Shown here: in pieces, positions 43,504 to 56,100 of the stretch
How positions within the stretch are numbered: position 1 is the first letter of the stretch
How the letters are laid out: every line of letters begins with the position of its first letter
Assembly: GCF_000321225.1 (NCBI RefSeq)
Contig: NW_004451412.1
Span: 633,298 to 697,297 of the forward strand
Length of the DNA: 64,000 nucleotides
Reading direction: 5' to 3'
From: Odobenus rosmarus divergens
Lineage: Eukaryota > Chordata > Mammalia > Carnivora > Odobenidae
Notes under the pieces: model-generated
The model's input: only the letters and a program-made list of their open reading frames with translations
What the model was told of the DNA's origin: nothing
The model's database searches: none
Made by a program: the position numbers and the translations under genes

Positions 43504-45345
43504 TTAGAACATTCTTGTTTGCAGGCTATTTTTAGTCTCACTGACACTAAGAACATAATAAAGGTAACACAGCAAGAAGCACAGAGCTACTCCCTCTCCC
43601 ATCCCCACATTTTCATGAAATGATTTTCTTGTGTGTCGTCACACAGGAAAATATCTTTCTCAACCTCTGCCTAGTCAGATTTGGCCTGCTTGTACCACCT
43701 AGCTTTGCACAGATGATAAGGACTCAAAATAATGGGGCATTTTCCCACCTTGATCTCTGTTGCATTCTTTCTCTTTGTGTGATGTGATCTGGTGTTTTTT
43801 CAAAGTTTCACAAACAAGGCATGTTATCCAAAGTTTCCTAGGATTTAAACAGAACCTACTTCTGTTTAAACTCGAGTCCGAAGATAACTTGTTCCTAGCA
43901 AATCCCACTTTAAATTATGTCTTAGGAGGCCTTAGGAGACTGAAAGTGGAATCTTCTGAGCATTCCAAATATCTGCTTAGAAATATCATGTGATAAAAGG
44001 GACCTTATTAATACACTGGTGTTCTTCACTTCGTTACATGAATGACCACAGGAAAACTAAAGTAAATGTCATGATCAATTTTAACTATAAATTCTTTGTC
44101 GTGTGACCCTGGAGTATGGGATACTATATATATGTAGTAACGAAATGTGTGTGTATGTACATATATACACACATATATATGTAAATTAGGACTCCTTTGC
44201 ACCCTGTATTGTTTTCAGATTATGATGACATTATGCTGATTTAGCACCATTAACTCAAGGAAAATGTATCAATGTTGTAAGAAGTTGACTCTTAGACCCA
44301 GTGTTCTGAGGTCAGATGGGTTTGGAGTGTCTCAATCAGAAAGATTTAATGGCCCTGTCAAGAACATGAACATTGACTTCTGAGGTAGAGAGGAAATCCT
44401 TCAGAGTTCAGTAGTGGGCAGTATTAGAACTTAACTGTTTGGCCCAATTAATAGATACTAAAATGACTCACCTTTGTCATTTGGGGTACAACTATTCATT
44501 ACCCTTCTCAAAGTAATGAAGTATTGTACAGTCTGGTATCAGTGTTGCTCTGGTCTTCCTTGCTTACAAGCCACTTTCCCATTGAACAGCTGTGAGACAG
44601 GCACACTGGGATGCCACCTTCGTTAGTATTCATTTTGTGCTGCCCAAGATAGCATTGAATTTAGACTTTGAGTATTTCCTTGTGATCATATTACTTCGTC
44701 CTTGTTAATAAAGTGCTGCTGTGTTTGACTCTGAACATATCTATTGAAACTTCTTCAAAGGTGTTTTTTAAAAGGCTTTCCTCCTTTACAAGAGTAAGAA
44801 ATGTGGTGCTGCCTAATCAGAATCTGCAGTAACACCTAAACAAGAGACGACCCTCTTATATATGAATGACTTATTATGACATAATACTTTTTGAGCTTAG
44901 AGAATAATCTTTTGATAAGAGTATTGTACTTATTCCTTCTGAATATATACCCCATTACAGGAATAATTGTTCATAAATTTGTTATTTAGGATTCCATTAA
45001 ATTTCTGTGGTGAAGGATAATCATATTTAGGTTAACTGAGAATTTTGGTGAAAGTTATCCATCGTTGAAAATTTTGACCCAAGGCACCAAGAGTGAAAGT
45101 TACATTTCTCTATTTAGTCATTGTAATTACTAGCCATTGTTGTTACCAGTCATTACTAAGCAACTGGAACCTCAATTTAAATGTTATAATTGTCAAATGA
45201 AGTATAAGCATCTACATTAATTTTCTAGTAATTATTTCTTCTTTTGGACAGGTCTTTAATCAAGGACATATACTTTGTGTGTACATTTATAAAAGCCAAT
45301 ATGGATACATCCATTCACTGTGGTACATTTTAAAATAAAATATTC
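43504..45345 (+). promoter_or_regulatory. SRP72: SRP72 3'UTR with candidate poly(A) signals
   Basis: AATAAA occurs at 44707-44712 and 45334-45339, with another at 45614-45619. A 3'UTR of about 1.2 kb would use the first. A TA/CA-rich microsatellite lies at about 44123-44190. No repeat insertion is seen in the UTR. Confidence 0.6.
44123..44190 (+). repeat. TA/TG/CA-rich microsatellite
   Basis: Alternating purine-pyrimidine steps (TATATATATG, GTGTGTATG, TATACACACATATATATG) within the SRP72 3'UTR. Confidence 0.85.
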
Positions 45346-46016
45346 TAGCAGTGAGTATGGATTGAGGTGTTTTGGGTTTTGGCATTTTATTGAGGACTTC
45401 CTGGTTGGTATACCTAAGAATTTTTTAGGCTAAATATCTAAAATTGTTTCTTGCCCCTCCCACAAAGCTTCGGACCTAATCTGATGGAACCTGAGAGAAT
45501 CCAGTTGTAACTTCACTGACAGTTCATCATGTTCATATGTGTTTATAAACAAATTGAGGAGTAAACATTTTAACCACAGCATTTTCAAGGCTGCTTGTAA
45601 ACTGCTAACCTTAAATAAACATTTACATCACTCAAACCTGGAACCAGCCTATCATTCACTGTTCCTTACAAGCCTATCTGAACAGTAGATCTGATGAAAG
45701 AGAGTCAGTTTATTGCAGGTAATTTCATTAGATTGTGAAATATATTCTTGAGAGCAGTTTAACAAAATAATAAAAAGAACCATCCCTATACTTTTCAACC
45801 AGTTTAACAAATGTTAACACCACCTTTGAAAAGCCCCTGGGTTACCTAATTTGCTACATACTGGATCATTGTTCGTGACTATTTTGTTTAGTTGTAGTTG
45901 TTTAATACCTATCATTACTAGTATCTATGTTCCTGGCGGACTACTAATTTAATCACCAGGTAATTTTGTTTAAACGACATGTAGCGGGAATTTAAAATAA
46001 GGGAACTGTTCATGGT
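45346..46016. other. SRP72-ARL9 intergenic region
   Basis: Unique-looking AT-rich sequence with a further AATAAA at 45614-45619. I recognise no gene or repeat before the truncated SINE at 46017. Confidence 0.6.
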
Positions 46017-46140
46017 TTTTTTTTTAATTTTTTTTAAAGATTTTATTTATTTATTTGAGAGAGAGAGAGAGAAAGAGAGCATGAGAGGAGGGAGGGTCAG
46101 AGGGAGAGGCGGACTCCCTGCTAAGCAGGGAGCCCAATGT
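46017..46140 (-). mobile_element. Truncated SINEC body
   Basis: AAAGATTTTATTTATTTATTTGAGAG through CTCCCTGCTAAGCAGGGAGCC, then it breaks off at 46140 without the tRNA-like head. Confidence 0.85.
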
Positions 46141-46799
46141 TTCTCTTAAGCATCCTGGATAGCGGCCTCTAGACACTCCTAGTGGAGTTAACACGGGATG
46201 GAGGGCGGGAAGATACCCGACTTCACTTTTCAGGCTTGTGATTACTGGCTGGGAGAGGCGGGGAAACCTCTGGGACGCTCTGGACGCTGGCTTCCGAAGT
46301 GTGCTTCCGATGGGAGACTCGAGGGCCGGGCGGCTCTAGGATGATGGAGTGGTGACACGCTAGGAACTGGGCTGGCTTGGAAGGCCTTTCGGAGACACTG
46401 CGCCAGCACAAGGGAATCGGGGCCATAGTGCGACCTCCGGAGGAGGGGTCGCCTGGGGCGTTTTCCTACCCGGAAGATCAGTCCCGCGGGTCTCCCCCAA
46501 CTCCCGCGGCTGGGCCTCCCCACCTCCCTGGGTCAACGCTTCCCCTAGCTCCCTCCGCTATCTCCCCTCCCCCGCCCCGGGCTCGGCGAGTCCGTTGAGC
46601 CGCAGACCCCCATCAGATGCCCCGCGGCACCCAGCGCGCCGGGGGACTGGCCTCGGCCGCGCAGTGACCGCGGGTGTCGTTTGCGCCGCGTGGACCTACG
46701 TCTCCACCCTGTGTCCGTCACGGGGGCCACACCTGCCGGGACCCAAGGCGCCGGGACCCAAGGCCCAGGCTCCAGCGCGCGGGCGCGCGGAAGGAGTGA

Positions 46800-47090
46800 A
46801 GGAAATTAGGGCGGTGGGGATGGAAAAGGGAAAGGTGATGGAGAAGGGGAAGGTGAAGAGGGGGAAGGAGCCAGAGAAAGAGAAAATTCGGGAAAAAGGA
46901 AAGGAGGAGAAAGGAAAGGAGGAGAAAGAGAAAAAGAAGGAGGTGGAGAAGGAGAAAATTAAGGGAAAAGAAAAGGGAAAGGAGGAGAAAGGTAACTGTA
47001 AAGAGGAGGAAAAGAGGAAAGAGCGGGAGACCGAGAAAGAGAAGGAACAACTTAAGGGAAAAGAAGAGAAAGAGAAGGACAACAGCGCCT
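46800..47090 (+). repeat. Nearly pure purine (GA) tract
   Basis: This roughly 290 bp stretch is almost entirely A and G on the + strand, built from short repeats such as GGAGAAAGGAAA. It encodes the Lys/Glu-rich part of the predicted ARL9 extension. Confidence 0.9.
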
Positions 47091-47116
47091 TGACGAAGCC
47101 CCCGCTGGAGCCGCCG
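46820..47116 (+). CDS. ARL9: Probable ARL9 exon 1 (Lys/Glu-rich)
   Basis: The first in-frame ATG after the stop at 46361 is at 46820 (GGGGATGG, G at -3 and +4); a second lies at 46838. The 99 codons are dominated by Lys, Glu and Gly ([15 protein letters not shown]), then [11 protein letters not shown]. The donor CCG|GTAAGG at 47117 keeps phase with exon 2. The frame stays open upstream to 46364 without an ATG, so the true N-terminus may lie further up. Intron 1 (47117-50658) carries an old L1 end and several SINEs. Confidence 0.6.
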
Positions 47117-50100
47117 GTAAGGGACGCGTGCCCCGACCCGCTCTCCAAGGCCGCTGGGGGCGGTCAGGCCCGAGCGCCGCCGGCTCTGTTACGTCCGAGG
47201 CCCCGACCTGCGCGGGAGGGAATCAGGCCTCCTTTGAGGGCATTTAATCTGTGGATTTGGAAGGAGGTGTGCCAAGCTTCGCAAGACCCGTCGCTAGCCC
47301 CGTCTCCCTGTCACCTGGCTTACCCTCACGCCTAACCCGGTCCCTGCGTCCACCCTCGCGCGGGGTAGCGGTGAGGAAGAAGAGGTCCTGGTTGGTGTGC
47401 CCGGGGCGGAAGCGGCCCTTCTCGGGCCCCGTCTCTGTGCAGCGCTCAGCGCTGGCGCACACCCCGCCGACAGTGCCGAAACCAGCCCCGAGCCCTCGCC
47501 GCCCTCGGGCTCTCTCTCCGACTCCTTTCCGTAGTGCAGGGTTCCTGAATTCGTGCAGATGTGTGTGAGGGCTGGACCTTCTCCGTGGTTACTGCTTCCA
47601 TTGTTTTCCGGCTACCAGCGCCCAGAGGGACGGTCACAAAGTTTTAACTGAGAGGTCTCAGAAACCAGGCACTGCAATCACAAAAAGAAATACCTATGGT
47701 ACTATTTATATGAGGTACCTAGAGTGGTCAGAATCGTAGAGTAGAATTGGTGGTTGCCTGAGGCTGAGGGGAGAGAGAATGGTAATGACTACAGTTTCAG
47801 TTTTACAAGATGAAGAGTTAGGGAGATGGATGGTGGTGATGGCTGCACAGCATCATGAATGTATTTAATACCACTGAGTTGTATGCTTAATAATGGGTAA
47901 GATGGTAAATTTTATATTATGTGTATTTTACCACAGTGAAAAAATTGAGGGGGTGGAGGATAAAAAGAAAGAAAAAACAGGCATTGTTTGGATCAGCTTA
48001 ATAAGCTTCTTGCTCCTAGAGTTCCTGAGCTCACAGGTGCTTTCTGGTTCTAAACAATTTGATTTTTTTTTTTTTTAAGATTTTATTTATTTGACAGAGA
48101 GAGAGACAGCGAGAGAGGGAACACAAGCAGGGGGAGGGGGAGAGGGAGAAACAGGCTCTCCGCAGAGCGGGAAGCCCAATGCGGGGCTCTGGGATCATGA
48201 CCCTTGGGATCATGACCTGAGCCAAAGGTAGAGGCTTAACGACTGAGCCACCCAGGCGCCCCTAAACAATTTGAATTAACTGCGATTTGATCTCTGGTAA
48301 AACACAGATTATTATAGATCCACATATTGTTAAAAGAATGACTATTGACAGGGAACTGTGGTGTTCAAAATCACAAATTGTGTCAGAACTTTTGGCTTAA
48401 CAGTAATCCTAGCTTTCCTTAAGAGATGATAAACATGAGAAAGCGTGTATTTTAGCATGTGTTTTGCTAAAAAATAAAGTAAAATGTAAGCATCAGTGAC
48501 TGCAGAGTTCCTAGACAGGGTAGAGTAAGGACAGGCATGTGGTTGGAAAGAGAGTAGGGAATTGTTTTTACTCACAATATTTCGTAGGATCTCAGATATC
48601 ATTATTTTAGCACCACTGAGAAAGAAAAAAAAAGTGCTGCCAATCAAAATATGACATACCCAGACACTTGGGTGGCTCAGTCGGTTAAGCATCCCACTCT
48701 TGATTTCGGCTCAGGTCCCACCTGAAGCTCTGCACTCAGCCAGAAGTCTTCTTGAGATTCTCTCTCCCTCCCTCTGCCCCTTCCCCTAACCCCACAGCCC
48801 GTGCTCTCTTTCTCAAAAAAAAACCAAACAAACAAACATGAATTGTAAAACTCTCATTTTGGAGAGGTTAAAATGGGGGAAGGAGTGCATCTTGGAATTG
48901 ATAAAATATGTTGGGGTAGCCTTAAGTGGGGCCATTGGTAGAGACTAAGGGGGACACAATCCACACCCTACAGTCATTTCTTGGGCTCAACTTTGCTTTA
49001 AAGCATGCAATTTAAATCATCCTACAAAGTATTCTGTATCAATGAAGTCCTTCTTCCTCACCACCACAGTCCCAGAATGACACTATAATGTTTAGATGCA
49101 GATGGGAGGGAATGGGGATGAAGATAGAAAATAACTATGGAGGGGTGCCTGGGTGGCTCAGTCGTTAAGCATCTGCCTTCGGCTCAGGTCATGATCCTAG
49201 GGTCCTGGGATCAAGCCCCACATCGGACTACCTGCTCAGCGAGAAGCCTGCTTCTTCCCTCTCCCACTCCCCCCTGCTTGTGTTCCCTCTCTCACTGTGT
49301 CTCTCTCTGTCAAATAAGTAAATAAAATCTTAAAAAAAAAAAGAAAAAGAAAACTATGGAAATACCATTTGCTTTGAGCCATCAAGAACTCCAAAAACAA
49401 ACATGTACTTTTTCTAATTCTGTTATTCAAAAGACAGTTTTCATAAATCATGCTCTCTATACAACCCTATTAGAGCAGATCTTCAAACATCTTACTTTCA
49501 CATAGATCTTATTTTCAAAAAAAGTGGGATAGTGAAAAAAATTAACTTTCTATTAGAAACCCAGGCTAAATCTAATGTCAATATTTAGTGTTCAAGTACA
49601 AATATAAAAGATTATTATTTCCAAACCAATGTCATTGAAGATAATTACTGGTGTTTTTGTGCATGAGAAACTTCTTCAGTAGGCAGTTTGGGAAATAGAA
49701 TTGAATTCCCATGGGTAATCTGGCTGTATTGTTGGTCATTTATTACTGTTCACTTTAAATTTTGCACCCTAAAAGCCACTTTTCTGAGCCCTTTGAACGT
49801 TTCATACCAGCCTGCCCTTCTTTTCTCTCAATCACTTGTCATAAAAATTTCTAAGTCTGGTATGTTGGTGGAATGCTTCTTTCTAAAGTTTATGTCAAGT
49901 TCAACAGGTTTTAACATCAGGTTCTAAAATAAATGTTCATTTGTGATAGGAACCTGTTTAACAATTTCTATAACCTTAGCCTGTTCATTTAATCATGATA
50001 CTTATATTAAAAAGTACTCACTTGCCCTAAAGTCTTTTCATCTAGTTAGTGATCCAATTAGGAAAAGAAAACAGATCAATAATATGAGACTTTAGGTGCT

Positions 50101-53100
50101 TACATGCTTAATGGCATAGTCAGTACATGAACCATAGAGGTCCCAAAATCCCAAACAACAAACAATTCTGGAGCAATTCCCAGTGGACATGAACTCAAGA
50201 AGCAAAGTGAAGTCTGAAGATTGATCCTGTGATCTATAGCACCTTCTATAAATCCTGATATATATATATATATATGAAGTCTATATTTAATAGATTAATC
50301 ACCATCATTCTAGTTGGGGGATGGAGGGATGTGGTATGATTAATACCACATAACTAATGGTTGGTTATAAAATACAAACTGTTTGGTACAGTTTGTTCTA
50401 GATCTATTAAATTTTTTTTAAGTAAGCTCTATGCCCAACATGGGGCTTGAACTCATGACCCCAAGACCAAGAGTCCCATGCTCTACCAACTGAGCCAGCC
50501 AGGTGCTCCTAGACATATTAAATGTTCTGTGAAGTTTTGTTCTGGTTTACAATTTCACAATTATTATTGGGTCCTATCACAGGCAGGCACACTGCCAGGA
50601 GCCAGGAAAACAAGGCCCTGGTCTCATAGGTTTATTGATTTGTCTTTTGTTTTCACAGGAGAAAAATAAGCAGATCCTTGTGTTGGGCCTGGATGGAGCA
50701 GGAAAAACCAGTGTTCTGCACTCTCTAGCTTTAAACAGAGTCCAGCACAGCGTGGCACCCACCCAAGGTTTCAATGCAGTGTGCATCAACACTGAAGATA
50801 GCCAGATGGAGTTTCTGGAGAGTAAGCCCTCTTTCTCATTAGTAACAGGATAGGCTTATCTTGTTATACCTTAAGCCAGCCATACTGTTAGCAACATTGC
50901 ACCCTTATGAAAAGTGACACTGGGTCAGGTTTTCCTATGCTTTTAGAATGCATATATAGTTTAATAGTGCACTGTGGAGGAAATCACTTTCTATTCTTAT
51001 TTCCTCCTTTTTTCAGGGCTGGCATACGAGGGAGCTGCAAGGAAGGCTATAGCACCCCCTCCTATAATAGCCTCTCTTTTCCCTTACTACCCCCAATAAA
51101 CATTCAATCTAAGTAAATACAACATAATTCCTTCTCTGCAAATGCAACTATAAATAAGCCCCAAACCTCTTTTTGTAACCAGAGGGCAGCCCAGAAGTCT
51201 CTACGCTAAAGTAATAATGGAGTCACCCCCTCTCTAAATATTGCTATTCCCCAAATTTGCATTAGATTCTGTTCTTTACATTCTCTCCTTGGATGATTTC
51301 CTCCGTACTATCTCTATGCTAATGACTCCCAAATTTATCTGTCCAGCCCAAGCATATCCAAATGTCACCTGACATCTTCACCTGGATATCTAATTTGGAC
51401 TCTCAAACCTAGAATGGTCAAAACAAAGTGCTTCATTTATCTCCATATCTCTTCCTTTCCCTATAATCTACTGCTCAGTAAATGGTTCCTCACCTATCAT
51501 GTTACTCAAGCCAGAAAATTAGGAGTCACCCATAATGTCTCCTTTTGCACCCCAACTCCAGTCCGCAAATAAAACACTATGAATTTTTCTACCTCTAAAC
51601 AAAGCTTGAATTCATCAGCTATATCCTTTCCTACTGCACCTATTTCAGTTGGAACCTACACCGTCTCTCCCTTAAATTACTGTAATCACCTTTTTATTTT
51701 TGCTTTCATCCAGTTACAAAAAGAAAATATGGGCAGAGAAATTGGTCAATGTGTAGGCAAATCTTTCAGCTAACAACAAAATCAGGAATAGAGGTTTTAA
51801 TTCGTTCAGAAGCTATAAAAGAGATAATGATTTTAACCAAATAGATAGCTAAGAAAATAGTCTCAAAATATAAAAAGTGAAAAGAAAGGAAGGAAGGAAC
51901 AAAGGAATGAAAAGAAAGGGAGAATCCAACTAGGGAAAAAAATAGACATATCTACCATTGGAGTGAGGGATTTCAACATATTGTCAATTATTAATAGAAT
52001 CAAAGAGGAAAATAATCAGCATAGATACAGAGAATTTGAACACAGTCAAGTTTCATCCAATGGACAATATAAGATTGTTCAATTAGACAATTTTAGCTAC
52101 ATCCCAAAACTAAAATACGTGTTCTTCTCAAAGACTCATGGAACATTTACCAAAATTGACCACCTGGTGGACCATACAGCAAGTGTTAACAAATTTTTCA
52201 GAGAAGGGGCATCATACAAACCATGTTCTTTGAATACATTGCAATTAAGTTAGAAGTTAATAACAAAAAGATAAAAATCCCTATATAGGTGAAATGTCAT
52301 GATGTCACAAAAAAAGTTGAGGAACAACCCAAATGTTCATTCGTGCTTAAACTAAATATGTTAAAACCATATGAATTACTTAGAAGATTACACAACATTC
52401 TTTTAAAAAGTGAATAACACAAAATACTTTAGGGAATTAGTCTAGCTCTGTAAAAGGAAAACAAAGGACAGACAAATCGAGACACTTTCCCAGTAGTATT
52501 TTAAATGTTTTTGTTAAATTCCTAAAACAAAGGTGTTCAAACTTTTTCTGTAAAGGGCTAGGTAGTAAATAATTTAGGCTTTGGAGGCCGCATGGTCTCT
52601 ATGAAGCTACTAAACTCGGTTGTGGTTTGGAAGCAGCCATAGACAATATGTGAACAAGTCCACGTCTATGTTCTTATAAACAGTTATTGGAGACACTGAA
52701 ATCCAAATGTGATATAATGTTCCCGTGTCATGAAATGTTATTCTTTTTCTTTTTTTCCCCCCAACATTTAAAAATGTAAAATCCATTCTTTGTTCCTGGG
52801 CTGTACAAAAATAGGCAGTGGGCCAGATTTAGACTGTGGGCCATAGTTGCCAGCCTCGTTCTAGGAGAAAAATAAAAACTAAATTAATTGTGTATATATT
52901 ATTATCATTACCAGTAAGTTTCTTCTGGGGAGAATCAGCAGAATGAAATAATCCAAAGGCATTTTTTTTCTGAGGCAAGTATTCTTAAATGCCCACCAGA
53001 TCCTATTAAATCTTAGTGAAATGTTAAGAGGAGAAATTAGTTCTGGGATTTTGACAAAGGAAAAAGATGGTGCAAGTGAGGCTGGCCAGTGAATTCAGTC

Positions 53101-56100
53101 TATTTAAAACTTATTTTGGAGAAAGGTGTGTTTTAACCTATCACCCTGAATTATTTTGGTAACATATTCCCATTTTCTGAGCTTAAGTGATAGGCAGTGG
53201 CCCCCATGGCCGCTATGAGTTACAGATCAGGGGGTATCCACTGTATCCACTGTAGTGGATCTAGTGTCTTTATGCTGAGTCTTTGTGTCCCAGAATGATT
53301 GAACCACTTATGGAGGGTAAATATTCCCACCAGCCCTTCTCCTAGGAACATGTCTCTGGCCATTCTCAGAATTGGGTACACTCTAACACAGTGGCATTTT
53401 ATCAGAACACCTGCCCAAAGTTTGGAAATTATCTAAAAGTGCCTTTCCTCAGTGGATGCTTCTGCAATGTTTTTTGGTGTCTTCTTTCTCTACTCTTCTC
53501 TGTAGTTGGTGGCAGTGAACCTTTCCGTTCCTACTGGGAAATGTACCTGTCCAGAGGATTGCTGCTGATCTTTGTGGTGGATTCAGCCGATCACAACAGA
53601 TTACCTGAAGCCAAGAAACACCTTCATCAATTAATCGGAACAAACCCAATCCTTCCTCTGGTTGTGTTTGCAAACAAACAGGTAAAAAATTGGGCAAATA
53701 CAAATTTTACTCAATAGTTTTATTATTACTAAAAGAAATAGAATTGTCTACTTTTAATAGCTAGATATTTTAAAATATGCTGTATATTCAGTTTAGTTTA
53801 TACTTTTAAGATCTCCTAGATTATAAACTCCTTGAGAATAAAGACCATCATTCATCTTTGTGTCCCTTATACTGAACAAGCATAGTAGAAATTCAACAAA
53901 TATGCATTGAATTTAATTCAATAAACATTTACTGATGGTTGAATTGATTTCAACAAAATATTTGAGTGTCTACCATACATTAAGAAATAGTTTGCTTTAG
54001 ATCAATTAGCCTGACCTGAATTTATTTCACATACATAAAAAATATTAAACAACCATGGAGAAATTGGAACCCTGTACAGTGTCGTTGGGAATGTAAAATA
54101 GTGCAGCCACTTTAGAAAACAGCATGGCAGTTCCTTAAAAAATTAAAAATGGAACTCACATATGATCCAGCAATTCCACGTCTGGGTATATACTCAAAAG
54201 AATTGAAAGCAGGAACTCAAACAGATACTCATACATCCATGTTCACAGCAGAATTGTTCACAATAGTCAAAAGGTAGAAGTAACCCAAGTGTCCTTCCGT
54301 GGATAAATGGATAAACAAAACGTGATATATACATACAATGGAGTATCATTCAGCCTTACAAAAGGAAATTCTGACACATGCTGTGATATGGATAAACCTT
54401 AAGGACATTATGCTAAGAGAAATAAGCCAGCAACGAAATAGCTAATATTGTATAATTCCACGTTCATGAGGTACCTAGAATAGTCAAATTCATAGAGACA
54501 GAAAGTAGATTAGAGGTTACCGGAGAATGGGAGGAGAGGAGAAGGGTCACTGTTTAATGGGCACAGAGTTTATATTGGTGATGGTTGCCTTGGGTTGGGG
54601 GAAGGAGAAATGGGAGTTATTGCTTTGTGGGTACAGAGTTTCAGTTTTGCAAGATGAAAAGACTTCTGGAGGTGGATGGTTGCACAACAGTGTGAATGTA
54701 CTGAACTGTACACTCATACATGATTAAGATGGTAAATTTTGTTATGTGTATTTTACCACAATAAAAAAAGTTAAAAAAATTAAACATCTATAGTATTGTA
54801 ATACTAAAGCCCCTCCTTCAATTGCTAAGATTGCCAATCATTAGGGAACTTGATTCTTCCACTACTTCTAAGGGTGAATGCTTATGGCAGTAAACTAAGT
54901 AGTTAACAAATGATGACCTAAAGGAGGAGCCTATGTTACAGTTCAGCATGGAAGCTAGTCCTGCAGATTATATTGAAAAGAAAGGCTGGAGCTTTTGTTT
55001 TGTTTTGTTTTGAACTGCAGCATCTTAAATACCACAAACTACAAAGACCATGGTACATGTAAGTGAGCTATATGATACTCCATTGCATGAATATACCATA
55101 ATTTTACCATTTTCCTGCTGGGTGTTTGGGTTATTTCCAATTGTTTATTGTTCTAAACAGTGCCGCAGTGAATCTTCATGTATGTGTCTCCTTGTAGATG
55201 TGTATCAACATTTCTCTAGTGCATACACCTAAGAGAGGAATTGCTAGGTTTCTGGATTTGTACATATTCAGTTTTACTAGATCAGGGGTGCATATATCCC
55301 TTTGAATTAGTGTTTTCTTATTCTTTGGGAAAATACCCAGTAGTGTGATTACTAGATTATAGGGTAGTTCTATTTTTTTTTTTTTTTTTAAAGTAAACTC
55401 TACACCCAGTGTGGGGCACGAACTCATGACTTTGATCAAGGGTCACATGCTCTACTGACTGAGCCAGCCAGAAGTCCCAGGGTAGTTCTATTTTTAATCT
55501 TTGGAGGAACTATTTTCCACAATGGCTGCACCAGTTTACATTCCCACCAACAGTGCACGAGGGTTCCTTTTTTTCCACATCCTCACCAACACTTGTTATT
55601 TCTTGTGGGTTTGATTTTAGCCATTCTGAAATGTGTGAGGTGATAACTCATTGTGGTTTTGATTTGCATTTCCCTGATGATGAGTGATTTGAGCATCTTT
55701 TCATGTGTCTGTTGGCCATTTGTATGTCTTCTTCAGAAAATGTCTGTTCATGTCTTCTGTCCGTTTTTTAATTGGATTATTTGTTTTTTTGTGTGTGTGT
55801 TTTGAGTTGTGTAAGTTCTTTATATATTTTGGATACTAATTCTTTATTGGATATGTCATTTGTGAGTATCTTCTCCCATTCAGTAGCTTGTCTTTTAATT
55901 TTGTTGGTTGTTTTTTGTTTTGTTTTGTTTTTGTTGTGGAGAAGCTTTTTATTTTCATATACTTCCAATAGTTTATTTTTGCTTTTGTTTCCCTTGCCTC
56001 AGCAGACACATATCTAGAAAGATGTTGCTATGACCAGTTTTAGAGAAATTACTGCCTGTGTCTCCTCTAGGATTTTTATGGTTTCAGGTCTCACATTTAA

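Larger units (their letters stand above)
46230..47560 (+). promoter_or_regulatory. ARL9: ARL9 CpG island / promoter region
   Basis: A long GC- and CpG-rich block begins abruptly after the truncated SINE and surrounds the probable ARL9 first exon. Many open frames on both strands inside it reflect the base composition. No TATA box is evident, and the transcription start is not determined. Confidence 0.65.

Noticed and set aside
46696..47148. 150-codon reverse frame rich in Phe/Ser
   Set aside because: It is the complement of the purine tract in ARL9 exon 1 (Lys/Glu codons read backwards give Phe/Ser/Leu).
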